Assembly (NCBI GenBank): GCA_010094025.1
Contig: ML991775.1
Location: forward strand, 1 to 64,000
Direction of reading: 5' to 3'
Length of the DNA: 64,000 bases
DNA from: Viridothelium virens
Lineage: Eukaryota > Ascomycota > Dothideomycetes > Trypetheliales > Trypetheliaceae
The notes under the pieces were generated by a model that made no database searches, was not told the DNA's origin, and saw only the letters and a list, made by a program, of their open reading frames with translations. How positions within the stretch are numbered: position 1 is the stretch's first letter; every line of letters starts with the position of its first letter. The translations under genes and the position numbers were made by a program. This document shows positions 10,415 to 22,132 of this stretch, piece by piece.

Positions 10415-12521
10415 TGAGCAAAGGAGCGATTTCTCTTATCAAACGCACTCACCCATCCACGGCTGATCCTTCTGCAGCTCCATGTTATAAACATAAAAAT
10501 GGTGTAGAAGACAGCTGAGTATCGGAGGTGGTTGGCAAAGATTGCCAATATTACCATGGAGACGGCACTGAATTAGAGTGACTCTGATAGATTGATGATG
10601 TGATGGTAAAGTTTTCTAATTCTGAGAAAAAGTATTGGAATTAGCGGCAATGATGAGAAAGTGAAAGCAAGAGCGGGATACAGAGAGAGATTGAACTGTT
10701 CAGCCTTCCTGAAGGGTTCAGTCTCCCTGCCAGGATGGTATCGTACCTCTCCGTGACTATCTCTTCACTGGCGAGATTTCTTCATATTCTAGCTCCGAGG
10801 CCTGCTCGAAAATTTGTCCAGGTCTATTTTTACAGTCCGGCCCGAGACCAGTCAAGTTCATCGGAAGCCTAGTGCCAATGGTGTGCTTTCGATACGACGG
10901 GATTGCGGAAATGGTAATGTCGATATCTTTGGTTCCCAGGTCTCAAACAATGCGCCCCGTCATTCAACAGACTTCCACACGCCTTTCGTTGATTGATCGT
11001 TGCGCCGGAAATTGAATCAATTAGCCTCACGGAAAACGCTCAGCACCTTACTGTAATCCTCTTGACATCTCAATCGGCATGGCTCGCACCAAGACGTATG
11101 CTGCTGCTCGATTATTCCCATGTCAGGGGATTCCAGCGGCTGCTTTGTTAGTCGGAACGCTTCCTCTGCGCTTTGGCGGATCGTCTAAATACCTATCGAG
11201 CAAAGATTAGAATATATAAATCAGTGCATCTGCTGCACCAATCGACAGAATAGGCATGCAAGTGTGGCATTCGATCGTCCACACCAGAGCCAGGATGTAT
11301 TCAGACTGTCCATGACTCGACATCATGTGTCTCGTTGACAATTTTCAGCGGAAACTAAGCCAATGAACAGCAGCTGTCGAGTAGAACATGAAAAAAATTT
11401 CATATTAATGAAGCGCGACTTGCGCCTAATGGTATGCTATAGTAGTAATGATTTTGTCTCGCGGCTCGTTGCTTGAAACCTATCAGGGCATTAAGGTCGT
11501 CCGTGAATACGGACGATAGCTTATTCATCTAATAATAAACCCTTGGCGCCGGCAGTAGTGGCAATACCTTTGTGTGCGTCGATGAGTCAACTGTACATTC
11601 TCGTTGTAATAATTAATTAAGAGGTAGACTATCAGGTGGTATTCTGAGGATCACCCGAGTGGTAGAGCATCTACCTACCTGTAGAGTCAGGGAAGTTGAA
11701 GATTTGTTCTTAGGGTTTTCGGGTGGTTGGTTATCGCATACTAGTAGAGCCACGGTTGCAAGTTGCCTTGTCTCGCACTCGAACGAGTTTCCTCCCTCGT
11801 TGCGATGCGTGTTCAAAGTTGGCGAGGGGCTGCGACCTCATCAAATTCGAGCAGTTCCCTGACAGATGACGCTGTGTAAGCGTTGCATTCGTATCACCGC
11901 TTAGAATGTGCCGCATGTCAGCCAGCCCTTCCAGAGTAGCGGCCTGTCGAGAGAAAAGCCATCAGAAGACAGCGCCACTCCTACGCCACCCCATTCGAGC
12001 CTGCCAGAGACTCTACTGTACTCATACATGCCGGTCTATACTAGCTCCAGCGTGCAAGCCGTCAGTATGGGCTGCTTAGGGCCACAAATACGAATCTCTG
12101 AGCGGCGAGCTTGAGACGTCCCATCGGAGTTTTGTCTCGACTTTCACGTCCTCAAGAAAAGCTATTTTTACTTTCTATAACATGGTATCTTGTATTCGAC
12201 CGCTGTTTGACAACAACACAGCGTCCCAACGCGAGGTCTCGTTGGGCTTCCGTTCAAGTATCTGCTCCTACTTTGTTGCAATGAACAAGATGACAACCGG
12301 TAGAAAGTGCTCAGTTACTTCGTATGATGTTCGTATCCTTTTTCTCTAGGCTCTATTTGGTTCTTCTTTATAGCTTACGAGAGGCGCCAATGTATATTCT
12401 TGGACTTGGCACTCCTCGTGATAATATCCGAGGTTCTCATGCACTAGTTTCTCATCCATTTCACATCTTACTCCCACGCGATTAATCAACTGTCTCTCAA
12501 ATTCCTCCAACTATCTCAATC
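10415..12521. other. Gene-free spacer (2.1 kb)
   Basis: Downstream of nop2 and upstream of the glycosyltransferase-like gene. It contains only short open frames without domains. A tRNA-like A-box string near 11,650 lacks a matching T-arm. AT-rich stretches occur at about 11,380-11,620. Confidence 0.6.
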
Positions 12522-14049
12522 ATGTTCGAGAACAGGAGTCTCTTGCAATACACTGACGACCCTTCCAGTACGGAGAATTCTTCGGTACAGATGTCGGAAG
12601 ATCGAGAGAAGGGCCAGCCATGGAGTTATCCGAAATACCGGGTATGGTTTCCTTGGCGATGGTTTGAACGTGGACGTATCCTTTGGATTGCTCTCTTCTT
12701 GCTCGGTCTATTCAGTATACTGTACTTCATTAGCTGGCTCTCCAAAGACCATGAACTTCTGGCGAAACTCGCTAAGCTGGATGCCTTTGGAAGGCATAGC
12801 GCGGCTTTGCAAAGCACGAAGAAACCAGACAATTTTCCTATTGTCGCTGTCGTTTTCTGTAAGCTTTGCAGTCTTCTTTCATCCTTAGCCAAGCTGACAA
12901 ATGTGGGAAAGACGGTAGACGACAATTTGTCGATATTCTTGACTGCTATCTCCAGCGGAACCTGGCTCGCAATGGCGGATACCTGGATGAAGTGGTCTTC
13001 GCTGTCCATACCCATAATGAGGATGATATCGACTGGTTGGATGGGGTAGTTGAAAGGACCGCGGGATATAGAAAAATTGACGTCCGATCCTCGAATTACG
13101 GACAAATATGGGAAGATCATCTCAGTGACCCGGCGACATTATACATCAAGTTGGATGATGATATTGTAAGTCTTGATAGAGCAAAAGAGACAATGCAGTC
13201 TTACTGATTCTGGAACAGACGTACATTCATGATGAAGCCATCCCTCACCTCGTCCAGACGCTCCAGGCGCATCCAGAGTCGTATGCAATAACAGCCAATG
13301 CGATCAACAGTGTGTCCGGATCTTGGATCCATTATCACAGGAATGCGATTCTGCCGTACCTTCCCGAGCCGTTTTCTCCACACCTTTCCGAGGAGCAGAA
13401 TGGAAGCTCATGGCGTGCCTCGGAGCTTCCAAACTATCCGGAAGAAGAATACCCACCCTCGGATGTCTTTAATCTCGAACTAGATGCACCGCGCGTCGAT
13501 CACCGATGGCTTCCGCTCCGCCGCAATGGCAAAAACATCCACAAAACCCCCATCAACAGCGCAGCGCAGGACGACTTTGGTCCGGGCCAGAAAAGGTGGA
13601 GCATTGCCGCCCAGCAGCACTACAGCTTCCTCGCAAATTTGGAAGATGACCGGGTTGATCGCTACTATTTCGGAGACGAAAGTTCGGGCGAGCTCTGGAA
13701 CCTGCAAAACAAGCGGTACAGCATCAACTTTGTCGCGATCTGGGGCGCAACTGTTGCAGCGAGCAATGTTACTGCCGATGACGAGTTGTCGATTGCAGTG
13801 ACAAATCCAACGAACATGGGACGGCCATTCTTCATTGATAGCCGGGCCATCGTGTCGCATTACGCATACGGTCCTCAGCGCGACCAGTTGCTGAAGACAG
13901 ATCTGCTGGATAGGTATCGGGCGTTGGCAAACGAGAATGCTTGTAGAGTGGGAAATCAGAAGACGGCCATTTCTTTTGACAGCCTTAAGCCACGGGAAAA
14001 AGAGGACAAGCCACACCCGAAGGAGGATTTACGGCAACCACAGAGATAA
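12522..14049 (+). CDS. Glycosyltransferase-like type II membrane protein (fungal, uncharacterised)
   Basis: Three exons, 12522-12858, 12912-13165 and 13219-14049, give 473 aa; the phases (1, 0) agree. The introns are GTAAGC...GAAAG and GTAAGT...GAACAG. A short N-terminal tail is followed by one membrane helix (ILWIALFLLGLFSILYFISW, about 47-66), then a luminal domain. After splicing the domain opens with PIVAVVFYGRRQFVDILDCY and includes NGGYLDEVVFAVHT, the DxD-like YIKLDDDI and YIHDEAIPHLVQTLQAHPES. This matches a widespread Pezizomycotina family with a GT-A-like look. DDD may bind metal and nucleotide sugar (inference). It has no described function I can name. Confidence 0.8.
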
Positions 14050-15109
14050 GATGGAAAAATGGGCAAAGGGTCTCTCATATTACATCAATTTGAGCATGTA
14101 AACCAAGGAATCATTCAATCAATTAGCGTTAGCGTTAGGCGTTAGATCAAAGAGAATACTTTATTGATCCTCAAATATTTTGACCAAAACAATACAGCAA
14201 ATGTGATATCAATTGTAGGAAGGCACGCAACGTCTGCCTACCTATCCAAGCGGCTTGGCTTTTATTACACTTCACATGCCTCCCCGCCATACCAGAGCGT
14301 CGGTATAAACATGAAGCTACGCAGTTATGCAACGATGTGTATTCCACATCATTACATATCTGTCTGTGGCAAAATTGATATATGGATGATTGAATAAGAC
14401 AATCATAGCGTCAACAACTTGAGAGACACTTATACCGAAACCTACGAAGATCGGAGAGTTACGGCCGTCAGACCTAGGATCTGCAACTGATTTCCAGTCG
14501 CAAGACTGTAGGGCAAGCCTCAGTGGCTCCTCGTCAACTTCGCACCTTCGCACCGTTCGCATCCTCTTATTCGACGGGGCCCATGTTGCTGGTCTTCATT
14601 GACCAACCAACTTCGGAACATGACGTAGTCGCCCTAAATGTGGCTGCTCGCAACTTGACCACCAATTCGAGAATAGCGCAGAATAGTACCAGGACTACTT
14701 ACGTCCGCAGCAAAGAATTTCGAGCCAACCACAACCGAACCTGGGATAAGATCCTGTCTGGCCATTCTCTAAAGCCTTGATATCCACTCTACTTTTCAGC
14801 TATCCTACTTCTCGGCCGCAATGACGAGCAAGGAGACTTCAGCCTTTTCCTATACCGAATTAAGGCTGTGAATCAAAGCTCAGCATGGCCTCATCGAACG
14901 ACGAAAACAGCGTAGTGTTGAATGCATGCTCTAAAGAGCATTGCATCGTAGACTGGCCCGAGATTGTATTTAGGCCTCTTCCTCGCAATGATTCCGTCCT
15001 CAATGTGCGATTGATTTGATCTGATCTCCTGTCTGAAAATCTACCTTCCGTTTACTTGACGAAATATTGCACCAAGTATCTGAAGTATTTAGCGTGTCCA
15101 GAATACATC
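14050..15109. other. Gene-free spacer with a short TTAGCG-type repeat
   Basis: It holds the 3' flank of the previous gene and the promoter of the Zn2Cys6 gene. At about 14,121-14,143 there is a short run of GCGTTA units. An open frame at 14523-14780 shows no domain. Confidence 0.55.
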
Positions 15110-17376
15110 ATGGTAGGCGTTCCAGGAAAGTCCAAAGGATGCAATACTTGCCGAAGAAGGAAGATACGGGTAAGAAAGACTGGGTCTATAGGGAAGAGAC
15201 TACGACTAATTCGACCCTCAAAGTGCGACCTTGGCAAACCTACCTGTGATCGCTGTGCCCAAAGCGGACGGGAATGCGAGGGCTACGAAAGGTTCCCGAC
15301 CTTTCTCAACCGGAACGCTCAAGGGTTGCAGAGACGCAAACCGCTTGAGGAAGCAAAGTCGAGACGAAGTACATTGGCCGAAAGTAGTTCTGCACGTCTA
15401 TCTCAAGCTCAACAGCAGACTGCCCTTGCTTCTGCATATGCATCACAAGGAGGACGCTCTTCCCCGCTGGGCCAGCCAGATGCTGTTCAGCAATATGAAC
15501 GCCAGATTTTCGCTACCTTCATGGGCGTCTACTGTCCGGCAACGGTTCCTCTCCCGCCTAATAGATTTACGACCTGGTTTCACCTTATACCCACTATGGA
15601 GGACCCCGGGGATACATTAAGGCATGCAGCTAAGGCTTTGGCCGCAAGTCGAGTTGCTTTTGTGTATAACGACCCCAACATGAAACTGCGGGCATATGAC
15701 GCCTATGGAAAGGCGTTGAGGGAATTGCAGAAAGCTCTTTGGGATCCTAATGCGATGTACCGGGATGAGACTTTGGCAGCTGCTCGGGCTCTTGTGGCAT
15801 TCGAAGTAAGGACCCCTGCTCTTCTGTTGCTCAACGGAAGGCTTCGAATAGTATTTGTGTGTACTGACGAAGATAACATTATAGCTCTTTGAAACTACAT
15901 CGAATTCGATGCGTTCGTGGAATAGTCATGAGTCTGGAACGGCACGACTCGTTCAGATGCGAGGCGCGCACCGCCACCAAGCGCCCGCTCCAAGAGCAAT
16001 TCTGGAGGGTCTGCGCTTTACTTCCGTATGTTCTGATAAAAATGGAATATATCCACTTACATTTGCCATTCTAATCCTAGATTTAGATGATCCAATCTAT
16101 TCAATATCGAAAAGCCAGCTTTCTGGGTTCAGAAGAATGGTTAACAATCCCCTGGTTACATAGTCCGAAAGATATCAAACAAAGGCTTTATGACATTGGG
16201 TTCCGTATAGCTGGTACCCTCGAAGGCGTCGACCGGCTGGCAGAGACACAGAATGCAGAAGAAAAAGCCTTCACTTTCACCAGCAGTCTCACGCGATTCT
16301 CGCAGATCGACACAGACCTTGATAATTGGTATCATGACTTCAGCCGACAGTTTGATATCTTGTACTGGACCTTGCCTCCCGAAGATGCTTATGCGATCGA
16401 TCCAAACAACCCACTTGGCATGGAATCCCTTGCGTTTCCTGACATCGATACGGCCCACCTCATGACTGCCTTCTGGGCACTCAAGCTCACAACCAGCATG
16501 ATCATAAGCCAAATGTGTACTCGTTTCATGACCGAAGCTCAAGCCAAGACCTCCTCTCCGTTTCCTCCACCCAGCAGCCACGCCCCCGGACCAGCAGCAA
16601 CCGACCCGTCTCCTCAGCAGCCTCAATCATCTTCGACTCCATCCGCACCCCTACAACTCACGCAAATCGTGTCCTCCATGCTGCACACCTACACAGCCTC
16701 TCACCGCTTCAGCTTCGGCGCCCGCATCGCCCGCAGCGTACCCTTCTTCCTGCGCGACGACCACGGCCTCTTCGCCGCGCACCTAATCCTCATGCCCATC
16801 CGGGTCGCGCTCTACGAATTCCAAGACGCCCGGCCCGGCGTCGACTTCCCGCAGCCGCAGCAGCCCGCCGACCCCCCGGTATCCTTCACCTCGCTCTCCC
16901 CCGCGCAGCGAGCCGAGAAGGAGCGTCTGCTGCAGGCGTCGCTGCTCCTCTACGACCGGCTGATCGAGTCCAAGGGCGTCGGGTATGCGCGCCAGGTGGG
17001 CCGCACGGGGAATCGCTGGGGGAGGCCGATGCCGCGGGATGTGGATCGGAAGATTGAGTCGGGTGAGGTGGATCCCACGATTCAGCCGCGGGTCCCGCGG
17101 GAGGAGCACGAGGTTCATGCGGCGCGGCAGCAGCAGCAGCAGCAGCAGAGTGGAGGCGGTGGGGCGGAGGAGGATGATGACGGGGGGTGGAGAGAGGCGC
17201 GGAGGCAGGAGGGGAGGGAGCGGCCGGAGTTCACGAGTCCGGTTTTGGAGCGGGGGTGGAATGCAGATATGGTGATGGGCTCACAGGGGACGGGGCGAGA
17301 GGGTGGCGAAAAGATGACGATGAGAAGGGAGTTTGCGTATCTGGAGGGGAGCTCATCGGGGCCTTCGAATACTTAG
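15110..17376 (+). CDS. Zn2Cys6 fungal transcription factor
   Basis: Four exons, 15110-15169, 15224-15805, 15885-16025 and 16087-17376, give 690 aa with phase-0 joins. Splicing exon 1 to 2 restores the binuclear zinc cluster (CNTCRRRKIRCD then LGKPTCDRCAQSGREC), that is C-x2-C-x6-C-x6-C-x2-C-x6-C, at about 11-38. The middle region (FETTSNSMRSWNSHESGTAR, IPWLHSPKDIKQRLYDIGF) resembles the Fungal_trans_2 homology region. The last quarter is low complexity: a Pro/Ser/Thr patch near 16,550-16,660 and a seven-glutamine run, with a marked GC rise from about 16,690. It acts presumably in the nucleus as a DNA-binding regulator; the targets are unknown. The third intron must end at TTTAG (16,086), because the earlier CTAG would leave an in-frame stop. 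Confidence 0.88.
17128..17148 (+). repeat. (CAG)7 microsatellite in the Zn2Cys6 coding region
   Basis: Seven in-frame CAG codons encode seven glutamines near the C-terminus of the regulator. Length variation is likely between strains. Confidence 0.9.
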
Positions 17377-17691
17377 ATTGCACTTTGGTAGTTTTAAAAA
17401 AGGGATAGAGGTTTTTGAAATATGCGCCTGGCTCACACTGCATTTTCATCATTTTGATATTAGGTAGAAAATTAGAACAGAAAATGAATTGAAAGCTCCA
17501 GAACTGAAATCTACGTGTGACGTCGCAGACCTGGTAAAATACATACATGACTGCACGGACCCTCTGTTGCTAGAGCTTTCTCATTCTGCTTTTGCATCCT
17601 TGCAGAATCGACAATAACTGATCCCATCGTCCTGTTTCTTTCCCACATTCCTAACTTACCGCTCTTCGTGAAATAAGTCCGTTCTCTCGCT
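17377..17691. other. Spacer before tim8
   Basis: A 315 bp gap between two genes on the same strand, AT-rich at the left end (probable 3' UTR). The tim8 promoter should lie in its right half. No specific site was seen. Confidence 0.5.
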
Positions 17692-18067
17692 ATGGATTCC
17701 CTCGTTAGCGGCTCCAGCCTTCCAGTGGATCCCTCCAAGCTCTCGGACAACGACAAGAAGGAGATTCAGCAGTTCGTCGTGAATGAGACGCAAAAGGCAC
17801 GAATTCAGCAATGTATGCTATGCTCTGGAACATCTCATTGCCTTTTCCCAAATGAAATGGCTTCATTGGGGCGTACTGACTAAATGTTACAAAACAGCAA
17901 TCCATAGCCTGACGGACATGTGCTTCCGCAAATGCATCACTTCGCGCATCTCTTCCGGGAGCCTGGATCGGAACGAGGAGAGTTGCACACAGAACTGTGT
18001 AGATCGATACATGGATGCGAATCATACCATCCTGAAGAAGTTGGAGGAGATGCGAACACTGGGTTGA
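17692..18067 (+). CDS. tim8: Tim8, small Tim chaperone of the mitochondrial intermembrane space
   Basis: With Tim13 it shields hydrophobic precursors in transit through the intermembrane space. Two exons, 17692-17812 and 17898-18067, give 96 aa, the family's normal size. The intron GTATGC...AAACAG has the branch point CTGAC/CTAAA and joins to rebuild RIQQSIHSLTDMCFRKC. The twin CX3C motif, CFRKC (49-53) and CTQNC (70-74), is 16 residues apart, as required for the two disulphides made by Mia40. ISSGSLDRNEESC is specific to the Tim8 branch. Confidence 0.93.
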
Positions 18068-18459
18068 AGGGGGTATATTGAACAGGGGAGAAGGATGTTG
18101 GGATTGGAAGATGAGATGAGAGATGGGCCGGTCATGGAAGCAGACCAGCTGCAAGAGCTTGGGAATGTATGATAAGAACGGCGCATATTGAGGGACGCTA
18201 CTTAAGAGGATAGAGGAGCTCTACTTGACTGCTCTTACAATGAGTCGAGTTAGTCGGATCCTTCTCTGCCACTTTTAAACCCGCACAAAGGGGGATTGTA
18301 TCATAGAATGTACATTTATGACACTGCTCAACGAATCATAGATTGCAAGGTCAACCAATAAAATCCGGTTTTAAGGAGTTGCTACATATTCAGCAATCTC
18401 AGCCAGTGCTCGAATGCTGAGCAGTACCACCGCATCACCGTCAATCTGCCATTTCCAGC
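18068..18459. other. Convergent spacer between tim8 and uL23
   Basis: 3' flanks only. No gene was recognised. Confidence 0.5.
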
Positions 18460-19181
18460 TCAAACAATTGCCAATTTAGTCGCCGCGATGTCGAGAGCAT
18501 CGACGTCTGGCGTAAGACGAGCAAATGCTTTTTTCCTACCATCAGGCCTGATATCACGTAAACATCAGTCTTAATGCCCCAAAAAACATCCGCTATAAAA
18601 CCAACACGCATGGGAAGTAATCAACTCACCTGATCAAAGTGTTGATCTTGACCGTGTCCACATCATACAGCTTCTTCAACGCCGCCTTGATCTGACGCTT
18701 ATTCGCCTTGACATCCACCACAAACACCAACGTATTGTTCTCCTCGATCTTCTTCATCGCGCTCTCCGTGTTGAGCGGATGAATGATCACCTTGTGCTCA
18801 TCTAGCCGTGGCTCGTGCGGGATCGACTTGCGCGGGTACTTGGGCGAACGCGAGAGCTCAAGCGTCTTGGGCCGGTGAAAGGTGGTGCTTGTGCGCACCT
18901 TGCGGACTTTGTGCGAGTTGACCTGTACATACGAAAAGACAGGCCGTCAGCAGTGCCCGTGGCGTGGGTAGGGTGCTGACACGCGTGGAAGTCAGGGTGG
19001 ACAGGGAGAGAGACATACACCTCGGAGGGTGGCCTTGGCGGCGGCAGAGGCCTGTTTGCCAGGCTTGGTGGGCTTGGGCCCAGGGGCTGAATTGATTAGC
19101 GTTTGTTGCTATTCATGAGCATTGAGAATCTTTAAGATACGAACCCTTCTTGCTGGCGCTCTTCGATTCCTTCGGTGCCAT
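18460..19181 (-). CDS. rpl25: Ribosomal protein uL23 (L25/L23a)
   Basis: Large-subunit protein at the polypeptide exit tunnel, where signal recognition particle docks. Four exons, 19181-19145, 19086-19019, 18922-18630 and 18547-18460, give 161 aa with consistent phases (1, 0, 2). The first donor is GTTCGT, a rarer form. The N-terminal extension is Lys/Ala-rich (nucleolar import). The core reads [40 protein letters not shown] and [18 protein letters not shown], and the C-terminus is [20 protein letters not shown]. Four exons in a short ribosomal gene is typical of filamentous fungi. It is divergent from bmt2 with only 206 bp between starts. Confidence 0.96.
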
Positions 19182-19387
19182 GATAAGTGCTGTTGATCAA
19201 GATTGAGAAAGGCGTAGCAAATGCGGGCTTTGGGAATTTTGGAGTTGAGCGTGCGTCGCTTAGTAGCCCGTTTCGGGTTAGCCCAGCAGCAGCCGCCAGA
19301 AGATCAACCTCAATATGCCGGCGCAACCCGACCCGACTTGCGTCTCATCCCACTCTCTACGCTCTCCTACAAACACAACATGCTCTC
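19182..19387. promoter_or_regulatory. Bidirectional promoter, rpl25 / bmt2
   Basis: A 206 bp spacer pairs a ribosomal protein gene with an rRNA methylase gene. It contains GGGTTAGCCC at about 19,275, close to the telomere-like AACCCTA/TTAGGG boxes known from fungal ribosomal-protein promoters. The box assignment is tentative. Confidence 0.45.
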
Positions 19388-20359
19388 ATGCCAGCGTCAA
19401 ATCGGCGCAGAGCCAAATCGCTCTCGAATGGCCGTCCACCCCTCTCACAGAAGACTTCCACAAGCCTATCCTCAAAAGCAACCCGCACCCTAATCCGCAC
19501 ACACCACAACCTCGAAAAAGCCCACGCCCGCGCCCTCAACACCGGCGACAGCTCCACCGCGGAAACCCTCTCCGCCGAAATCCAAGAGCGCGGCGGCCTC
19601 AGGCTTTACCAACGCGCCAGCACCATCGGGCAGAGCGCCTCCCGCGGCGGCGACTCCAGCAAGATCCTTGTCCAATGGCTTGAGGAACTCCTTCCGTCGT
19701 CTCCAGCCCCAGCCCCAAGCGCTCCCTCTCCATTGGCCCTCCAATCTTCTCGCAACAGCGCACCTGCGCTCTCCCTCCTCGATGTCGGCTGCCTGAATCC
19801 AGAGAACCACTGCGCGCGCACGAAGCTCTTCGACCATGGTCGCGGTGTCGTGCGCATTGATCTGCGCTCTGCGCATCCGCTGATCCAGCAACAGGATTTC
19901 ATGTCGAGACCACTGCCGAGCGGAGATGCGGAGAGGTTTGATGTGTTGAGTTTGAGCCTGGTGCTGAACTATGTGCCGGATCCTGTGGGGAGGGGGGAGA
20001 TGCTTCAGCGGACGAGGGAGTTTTTGCGGGTGCCGGGGGATGGTGGAGATGTGAGAGGGAGTGATGGGAAGGGAGGCACAGGCATGGCGCAGAAAAGGGC
20101 GAGGGTCCTTCCGTGTCTGTTTCTGGTGTTGCCCGCGCCTTGCGTGACGAATTCGCGGTATTTGACGGAGGAGCGGCTGGAGGAGATGATGGGGGAGCTG
20201 GGGTTTGCGCTGGTGAAGAGGAAATTGAGCGCGAAGCTGGTGTATTTTCTATGGCGGTATGATGGATCGAATACTACGAGAGAAGAAAAGGAAGTCTTTC
20301 CAAAGAAGGAAATTCGCCCTGGGAGGACAAGGAACAATTTCTGTATTGTGTTGCGCTGA
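19388..20359 (+). CDS. bmt2: Bmt2, 25S rRNA adenine-N1 methyltransferase
   Basis: Nucleolar Rossmann-fold enzyme that makes m1A in 25S rRNA. One exon of 323 aa, counted from the ATG at 19388 (MPASNRRRAKSLSNGRPPL); the same frame is open further upstream but that part lies in the shared promoter. Family marks are TRTLIRTHHNLEKAHARAL, GGLRLYQRASTIGQSASRGG, the SAM site LLDVGCLNPENHC and the catalytic-region FDVLSLSLVLNYVPDPVGRG. A poly-Ser/Pro/Ala insert lies between them. It could be co-regulated with rpl25 through the shared promoter. Confidence 0.9.
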   Translation: MPASNRRRAKSLSNGRPPLSQKTSTSLSSKATRTLIRTHHNLEKAHARALNTGDSSTAETLSAEIQERGGLRLYQRASTIGQSASRGGDSSKILVQWLEELLPSSPAPAPSAPSPLALQSSRNSAPALSLLDVGCLNPENHCARTKLFDHGRGVVRIDLRSAHPLIQQQDFMSRPLPSGDAERFDVLSLSLVLNYVPDPVGRGEMLQRTREFLRVPGDGGDVRGSDGKGGTGMAQKRARVLPCLFLVLPAPCVTNSRYLTEERLEEMMGELGFALVKRKLSAKLVYFLWRYDGSNTTREEKEVFPKKEIRPGRTRNNFCIVLR

Positions 20360-20744
20360 CTGCATGGGGCATTTGCATTGTGGGAGGAGTTGTTAGGAAA
20401 TGCATTTTGAGACACCCACTCTGCCCGCGCGAACTTGGAGCCTACTATATTTGAAGTATCATCTGCAATTCAGTCGAGTCCGATCGGGTCGTCATGTGCA
20501 TAGGATACTCGACTTCGCGGAATCTGGAGAGCTTGTAATTCGATGTTCTATCTCAACACTCATGCATGACCTTCCAGAATATAGAAACATCGCCAGCATG
20601 CCTGCACCATCAAGCGTAAGCCTTCTCTCATTCCGCCTGCTGTCGATCGGTTACATCTTCAAAACTACGTCGACCGGACTCAAATATTGTGTTGTTGTAT
20701 GATTGGCTTCGAAGCGATGCCTTTGGTGGTAGTCAAGAAATAAC
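20360..20744. other. Convergent spacer bmt2 / cofilin
   Basis: 3' flanks of two converging genes. An open frame at 20400-20702 has no domain. Confidence 0.5.
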
Positions 20745-21484
20745 TTAGCGACCCTTCGAGACTCGTTGCTTAATACTCTCAAACTCAATGTCCTCTTCAT
20801 CGTTGGCTTGAATATCTGCGGCGAGACCGTTGAGAGCACGCTTGATTGCTTCTTTTGACGAGCTGTACATCATACGAGGCTGTAAAGGCAGGATGTCAGC
20901 CTCATCTTCGACACTGCGATGCGATGCGTCAAGTAGGTAAGAGCATAGCAAAGAAACTTACATATTGCGACGCATTGTCTGGACACCACGTAATGAAGGT
21001 AATCTTGCTCCTGCTTCCCTCGCCACCCTCCAACTCGTACTCGACATCAAACACAGCATATCTCCCGCCAATACCCTCATTCCCGCGCTTGTCCTTGCTC
21101 TTGGCGTTGACGAGCTTGTCGCGGAACGTATCCCAATTCCCCTCTTTAGAGGTCTCTTCAACGACAATCTCTTTCCAGTCGTCGCTAATTTTGTAGATGA
21201 TCCATTTAAGGTCCTTGCCAAGCTTGAGCTCGTTGAAGGCGCTGATGCACTCTGGGTTGACGGAGACGCTAATGGAAAAGTATTAGATTAGTTTGGCAGT
21301 GAAAATGGAGTCGAGTGGAGATATTAGCAGTCCAGGTAAGTAACAGGAGAGCAGGAACGGCAGTTTGTTCGTGGCACGAGGCATACGATATGGGACAAAA
21401 AACGTGGAAACCCACCCAGATTGAGCCTGACAGAATGGTTTGGTTAGTACTCGCAGAACTCAAAGCAATAGTAGTACGTACCAT
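20745..21484 (-). CDS. cof1: Cofilin (ADF/cofilin actin-severing protein)
   Basis: Severs and depolymerises actin filaments. Four exons, 21484-21482 (ATG only), 21426-21416 (11 bp), 21268-20962 and 20879-20745, give 151 aa. The donors are GTACGT, GTGGGT and GTAAGT, and phases close without stops. The product starts MAQSGVSVNPECISAFNELK and contains KWIIYKISDDWKEIVVEETS, GRYAVFDVEYELEGGEGSRS, ITFITWCPDNASQYPRMMYS and the actin-binding long helix SSKEAIKRALNGLAADIQA. All the expected actin-contact regions are present. A coding exon consisting only of the start codon is unusual but well supported by phase. Confidence 0.95.
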
Positions 21485-22132
21485 AGCGGAGGTCTGAAAA
21501 GGGAATCAATTCGTTTTTGGACCGTGATCAAAATCTGAAAAGAAATGCGCTATCAGCAGAGGTAAGCGAAGTGGGGTGGTGGGATGATGGATTAGGGTCG
21601 GAGACAATGATTTCCAGGCACAGAGAAACTTACTTAAATTGTTATATGGAGGAGATTGGTAGGAGGAGCGAGTTTGAGGAGGATAGGGGATTGATGGTAG
21701 AGAAGTGGGCTGAGCTGGGGATTGTTGTTTCTCTTCTGCCTTGAACAGGGATACGCAGCCTGGTGGGGCTGCCCAAGCGACGGAGTGAACTGAAGGGTGG
21801 GTGGGTGAGAGGACGACGACGATGGCGAAGGCGATGGCCAGTCGCCGCCCACTAAAGTACCACTTACGCTACTAAACAAATATTTTTAAATTTTTTGATC
21901 GAAGATGTAAATTATTTTACAGGCCCATCCCTCGCTCTTCCGCAATGCAGAGTATCAAACGACAAATTCGAAGTCCAGAGTGGAGTAGAAATTAACCTCT
22001 TCCGACCATGCCAAGCAAAAGGTTGTGACTTTGTATAGGTGCCTGATCATGGCATAATTGTCCCTCGACGCGAGTCCCTTCCCATGCGCGCCAAGCTCGT
22101 TAGGGTATTGCGTGGACAGATACTCAGTAAGC
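21485..22132. promoter_or_regulatory. Cofilin promoter and hsp60 3' flank
   Basis: Both genes lie on the minus strand, so the left part is the cofilin 5' region and the right part the hsp60 3' UTR. An AT-rich stretch lies at 21,865-21,920. Confidence 0.5.

Noticed and set aside
11640-11720. tRNA-like A-box string (CCGAGTGGTAGAGC)
   Set aside because: No T-arm (GTTCRANYC) at the right distance and no acceptor pairing.
14523-14780. 85-residue open frame
   Set aside because: Isolated, no recognisable pattern, between two clear genes.
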